NCBI GenBank assembly: GCA_964626885.1
Contig: CAZVJA010000269.1
Span: 1 to 6,323 of the forward strand
Source: CAZVJA01 sp964626885
GTDB taxonomy: Bacteria; Planctomycetota; Planctomycetia; Planctomycetales; Planctomycetaceae
Direction of reading: 5' to 3'
Length of the DNA: 6,323 bases
Shown here: positions 5,302 through 6,323 of the stretch, piece by piece
Layout of the letters: every line of letters begins with the position of its first letter
Numbering within the stretch: position 1 is the stretch's first letter
Notes under the pieces: generated by a model
What the model was told of the DNA's origin: nothing
The model's input: only the letters and a program-made list of their open reading frames with translations
Databases searched by the model: none
Translations under genes and position numbers: made by a program

Positions 5302-5760
5302 TCAAGCTGGAACCAGCTCCTGGCCTTCGGCTCGTTGTTCCAGGGTCTGCTCCATACGCAGAATCACCTCCGGACTGACGCTGACCACTTCCTCCGGGCG
5401 CAACCCGATCAGGTAATGGCCGTAGCCCAGAGCGGTGCAGTGCTCGAGCGCGCAACGGATGAAGCGCGGTGCCGTCTCGTCCTTCAGTCCGACGACTATC
5501 TGCGATTCTTCCACTGGCCGATTATGGATCAGCGACAATCCCGCGGCGCTGATATCGCGGGTGACGAGCGTCTGCACGCGGTCGTAGTCCCGGTTCTGAG
5601 TCTGCGAATCCACCGGAATCACCCACACAACCTCGCAGAAGGCGCCGCGTGACGTGTGGCGATCCTTGTTATCGAGCGTTTGCAGATAGCTGCGATTCAT
5701 CCGGCCGTGCAAGATCCGCCGGACTTCCTCTTTTTTGCGATTGAACAACGAACCGAGCAT
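5302..5760 (-). CDS. PilZ domain protein, probable c-di-GMP receptor
   Basis: PilZ domains bind the second messenger cyclic di-GMP and pass the signal to motility, adhesion or exopolysaccharide systems. The 152-residue product has the defining motifs: RHTSR (Arg34, Arg38; RxxxR) and, about thirty residues on, RDISAAG (Asp69, Ser71, Gly74; DxSxxG), followed by beta strands ending with YLIGLR (116-121), a usual close of the PilZ barrel. A basic N-terminal stretch (8-23) precedes the domain and an acidic, helical-looking tail (123-152) follows. No signal peptide or membrane segment is seen, so it is probably cytoplasmic. ATG 5760 has GGGAG (5771-5767) six bases upstream. It is a single-domain protein; its target cannot be told from the neighbours. 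It converges with rplU and lies 218 bases downstream of the heme-binding gene, so co-transcription with it is uncertain. Confidence 0.82.
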   Translation of the reverse strand: MLGSLFNRKKEEVRRILHGRMNRSYLQTLDNKDRHTSRGAFCEVVWVIPVDSQTQNRDYDRVQTLVTRDISAAGLSLIHNRPVEESQIVVGLKDETAPRFIRCALEHCTALGYGHYLIGLRPEEVVSVSPEVILRMEQTLEQRAEGQELVPA

Positions 5761-5766
5761 CTTTGA

Positions 5767-5771
5767 CTCCC
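5767..5771 (-). promoter_or_regulatory. Ribosome binding site of the PilZ gene
   Basis: On the minus strand GGGAG is followed after six bases by ATG 5760. The spacing is ideal and supports this start. Confidence 0.65.
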
Positions 5772-5821
5772 GATCGATTCACATCAAACACGTGGCTGCT
5801 TGAGTGCCTGACTCCCGGGGT

Positions 5822-5848
5822 AAAAAACCAGGAAAATACCCTGTCCTG
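5822..5848 (-). terminator. Weak terminator-like hairpin between the two minus-strand genes
   Basis: Read on the minus strand, CAGGA (5848-5844) pairs with TCCTG (5833-5829) and is followed at once by G and six T (5827-5822). The stem is only five pairs, with a ten-base loop; a 4-bp alternative (CAGG 5843-5840 with CCTG 5832-5829) also exists. It would end the heme-binding transcript about 130 bases after its stop, leaving the PilZ gene with its own promoter further down, which I could not locate. Confidence 0.3.
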
Positions 5849-5978
5849 TGTCGAGAGAACTTTCCCGAGCATCCGTGTACAAGAATAGAACCTCTGCGGG
5901 TCACGGACTTCCGGTTCAGGGCTTTAAGGAGACGAATACCCGTTCCGGTTGTGCCGGTTGCGCCGTCGTTGCGGGGCT

Positions 5979-6323
5979 CTACTTCAGCGTCTGTAAGTAA
6001 GCGAGGAGATCCCGCATTTCACCCGCGGTCATTCGCTCGACCAGTTTGTCGGGCATGATGGACGTCCGTTGCGGCAGCCGTTCTTCGATTTCGGCCGTGG
6101 GAAGATCCACGAGCGTGCCGTCCGAGAGCCCGAGCCGCACTTTGCCCTCCCGGTCCACCACCACGAGGCCGTTGTACGTCCGTCCGTCGCGCATCACGAT
6201 GGACCACGCAACGAACTGCGGGGCGACTTCCTTGCTGGGGAAGAGGACCGACTCCGCGAGCTTGCGGCGGTCAAGCGTTCGGGCAATCGTCGAAAGCTCG
6301 GGACCGATGCGGGCTCCGCGATC
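5979..6323 (-). CDS. Heme-binding (cytochrome c-like) domain protein, planctomycete type, C-terminal part
   Basis: The last 114 residues of a gene that continues beyond the right edge; stop TAG at 5981-5979. The frame stays open to base 6323, so a start inside the window (GTG 6197 or ATG 6194) is not the real one. Visible motifs, in order: GPELSTIARTL, where the family has 'GPDLS.IG..'; SVLFPSKEVAPQF (family 'SIL.PSKEIAPQF'); the beta-rich stretch RDGRTYNGLVV with DREGKVRL and DLPTAEIEER; SIMPDKL, whose Met is a likely axial heme ligand; and the final helix AGEMRDLLAYLQTLK. This resembles the C-terminus of the Pirellula/Verrucomicrobium putative heme-binding domain (TIGR02603). The CxxCH heme site should lie just upstream, outside the window. 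Such proteins are generally exported, often large, with dehydrogenase or HEAT-repeat regions; the substrate is unknown. Confidence 0.8.
   Translation of the reverse strand, partial: DRGARIGPELSTIARTLDRRKLAESVLFPSKEVAPQFVAWSIVMRDGRTYNGLVVVDREGKVRLGLSDGTLVDLPTAEIEERLPQRTSIMPDKLVERMTAGEMRDLLAYLQTLK

Noticed and set aside
5979..6197. A short 72-codon gene starting at GTG 6197 or ATG 6194
   Set aside because: The frame continues without a stop to the window edge, and the upstream residues (with GPELS and PSKEVAPQF) fit the same heme-binding family, so this is the tail of a longer gene.

Overview
This 6.3-kb window reads as an ordinary chromosomal stretch from a planctomycete-like bacterium. It is moderately GC-rich, and the clearest lineage marker is the right-edge gene, whose sequence resembles the C-terminal end of the heme-binding/cytochrome c domain proteins (TIGR02603-like) typical of Planctomycetes and Verrucomicrobia. 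The lineage call is an inference from protein resemblance read by eye; no database search was possible.

Left part (1-2468, plus strand): the end of a PTS EIIA domain of the fructose/PtsN type, then HPr (ptsH), then Enzyme I (ptsI). No sugar permease (EIIB/EIIC) is visible. The likely phosphorelay is PEP to EI (His191) to HPr (His26) to EIIA. This suggests a regulatory PTS rather than sugar transport, though genes outside the window could change that. The HPr lacks the Ser46-equivalent used by HPr kinase (Asn instead).

Middle (2469-3104): a 636-base stretch with no convincing gene. It begins with two tandem hairpins just after ptsI, the second a plausible terminator. Further inverted repeats follow, including a long hairpin at 2876-2916 and a structure that can pair with the ribosome binding site of the next gene. 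This may be a long structured 5' leader.

Then come an RNase E/G-family ribonuclease (3105-4724) and ribosomal protein L21 (rplU, 4858-5196), both plus strand. RNA processing and translation genes are often neighbours in this way, but the usual partner of rplU, rpmA (L27), is missing: a strong intrinsic terminator follows rplU directly.

Right part (minus strand): a small PilZ-domain protein (5302-5760), convergent with rplU, carrying the RxxxR and DxSxxG c-di-GMP-binding signature. After a 218-base gap comes the C-terminal part of the heme-binding-domain protein, which runs off the right edge.

I found no mobile element, CRISPR array, tRNA or rRNA. Nothing here amounts to a clearly new system. 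The most interesting points are the hairpin-rich leader of the RNase gene, the Ser46-less HPr in a permease-free PTS cluster, the charged insertion in the RNase S1 domain, and rplU without rpmA.
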